Below are positions 6,067-6,886 of a DNA stretch of 6,886 bases, in pieces. This DNA comes from Methanothrix sp. (GTDB lineage: Archaea > Halobacteriota > Methanosarcinia > Methanotrichales > Methanotrichaceae), in assembly GCA_028682845.1 (NCBI GenBank), contig JAJRAT010000174.1:1-6886 (forward strand). Direction: 5' to 3'. Numbering within the stretch: position 1 is the first letter of the stretch; every line of letters starts with the position of its first letter. A program made the position numbers and the translations under genes. The notes under the pieces are model-generated. The model ran no database searches. It had not been told where the DNA came from and saw only the letters and a list, made by a program, of their open reading frames with translations.

Positions 6067-6799
6067 ATGGGAGATTTCACTGATGCTGAAAAGAAGCTTC
6101 TGATGAATGTAACAGACAGCCGCTTGCGAAGCAATTTGGAGATGATTCGCGAAGCAGCAGAAGATATTTGGGCAGAAGATTCGACGCGCGTAGTTCAATT
6201 TTATACAGATCATGGAATTAAACATAGTGAGCGGTTAGCAGGAATTGTGGATGATCTGCTCAAAGCGAACAATGGAAGTGCTCTGTCTTCGGAAGAAATG
6301 TATTTGCTTTTGGCTGGTATTTACCTTCACGACATTGGAATGCAATGTGATATTCTCAGATTTCCAGAAATTAAGGCAAATGCAGAAAAGTTAGGTGCAG
6401 AATTCAGCTCAAGCTCTGCTAAACATGCCGATGAAAATTATGGCTTAGAAATGTAAAAGGCAATCCGCAATAATCATCACTTCCTAACTGCTGCTTGGAT
6501 AGATCATGCAAATAGCACAGGAGCTACTACATTAGGTTCCGTCGCGACAGGTATCTCAAGTAAACTTGTCGATGATTTAATCGATGTATGTAAACATCAT
6601 TCTAAGTTACCTATAGCTAACTGTGCTCAAACATTCAAATATAATACTAATGGACGCAAAAGGCTGGTTGCATCTCTTTTAAGATTTTCTGACGAATTGG
6701 ATATTGATGCGCATCGGGTTACACTAGCTACAGTCAAGAATTTCTCTTTCGATCCTCGCAGTGGAGTTTATTGGTGGCTTCATAACCGCACAGATGGAG
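6067..6799 (+). pseudogene. HD-domain phosphohydrolase-like gene, broken by an internal stop and an IS
   Basis: The first 129 codons end at a TAA (6454-6456), but the same frame continues open and clearly homologous for more than 110 codons until the insertion-sequence boundary near 6800. HD-superfamily metal ligands are spread over both parts: TDHGIKHSERL (His49, His53), YLHDIG (His88-Asp89), NNHH just after the stop, and RFSDELDID further on. The order and the FYTDHGIKHS start resemble the HD-CE type of HD domain, often fused to or beside Hsp90-like ATPases in conflict systems; that subfamily name is tentative. Without the second part the 129-residue product lacks the last Asp ligand, so it should be inactive. 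The C-terminal portion of the original protein is lost at the IS. Codons are visibly more A/T-rich than in the metabolic genes at the left of the window, consistent with acquisition from elsewhere. Confidence 0.8.
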
Positions 6800-6843
6800 T
6801 GAACCCCTCCGAGTGGACAATGAGTTAAGCAACATCAACTCAT

Positions 6844-6850
6844 GGAGGGA
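6844..6850 (+). promoter_or_regulatory. ribosome-binding site of the IS transposase
   Basis: ggaggga is placed 5 bases before the ATG at 6856. It is the strongest Shine-Dalgarno match in this half of the window. Confidence 0.6.
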
Positions 6851-6855
6851 AGTAC

Positions 6856-6886
6856 ATGAAAAAGACGAGGCGGCGCTACGACCGAG
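6856..6886 (+). CDS. IS3-family transposase OrfA, 5' end only
   Basis: Only ten codons are present before the window ends, reading MKKTRRRYDR. A basic start of this form is usual for OrfA helix-turn-helix proteins of the IS3 family, which bind the IS ends and act with OrfB through a programmed frameshift. The strong ribosome-binding site and the IS-like end upstream support the call. The short length prevents a firm family assignment. Confidence 0.65.
   Translation, partial: MKKTRRRYDR

Larger units (their letters stand above)
6800..6886 (+). mobile_element. left end of an IS3-family insertion sequence, partial
   Basis: The HD-gene homology stops at about 6800, where a sequence starting tgaacccctccgagtggac begins. 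A TG start followed by a C-rich tract is typical of IS3-family inverted-repeat ends. About 55 bases later comes a strong ribosome-binding site and a transposase start. The right end and target duplication lie outside the window, so the exact boundary is inferred. Confidence 0.7.

Noticed and set aside
6454..6456. Recoding of the HD-gene stop codon
   Set aside because: The codon is TAA; pyrrolysine uses TAG and selenocysteine TGA. No recoding hairpin is evident, and the gene is also broken by an IS.
1..6886. CRISPR arrays, tRNA or rRNA genes
   Set aside because: No regularly spaced repeats and no cloverleaf or rRNA-like segments were seen in reading either strand.

Overview
The window looks like chromosomal DNA of a methanogenic euryarchaeon, most likely Methanothrix/Methanosaeta-like or another member of the Methanosarcinales. 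This assignment is inferred from gene content: a phenylacetate-CoA ligase next to a tandem-ACT protein, a NapH-like membrane iron-sulfur protein, A/T-rich boxes upstream of genes, and purine-rich ribosome-binding sites. No single marker in the window proves the lineage.

Left half (about 1-4200): intact genes of metabolic character. On the + strand, a divergent chorismate synthase homologue (aroC, 112-1155) overlaps by 16 bases a polytopic membrane protein with two 4Fe-4S ferredoxin motifs and several further cysteine motifs (1140-2354). Converging on this pair from the - strand is a two-gene operon: a phenylacetate-CoA ligase family enzyme (paaK, 2893-4197) followed 13 bases later by a small protein with two ACT domains (2445-2879). 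A unifying reading is aromatic metabolism: aroC belongs to the de novo chorismate branch, while the CoA ligase/ACT pair fits salvage or activation of aryl acids with a ligand-sensing regulator. This link is inference.

Right half (about 4200-6886): a decayed accessory region. In order it holds the 3' remnant of a RecG-like/AlbA-type ATP-binding protein (C-terminal winged helix with a TPQV-type linker); a short ORF resembling part of a DUF262 (GmrSD-like) protein, joined to it by an ATGA overlap; one apparently intact small secreted protein followed by a good hairpin/T-run terminator; a multiply frameshifted 3' remnant of gatB on the - strand; an HD-domain phosphohydrolase-like gene broken by an in-frame TAA; and the left end of an IS3-family insertion sequence that truncates the HD gene and runs off the window with the first ten codons of its transposase OrfA.

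The most interesting points are: (1) an AroC that keeps its catalytic His/His/Asp but lacks the usual arginine cluster and RHDP motif, translationally overlapped by a membrane Fe-S protein that could in principle feed electrons to the reduced flavin AroC needs; and (2) a graveyard of at least four broken genes, three of them from families linked to defence or conflict systems, around a single intact secreted orphan.
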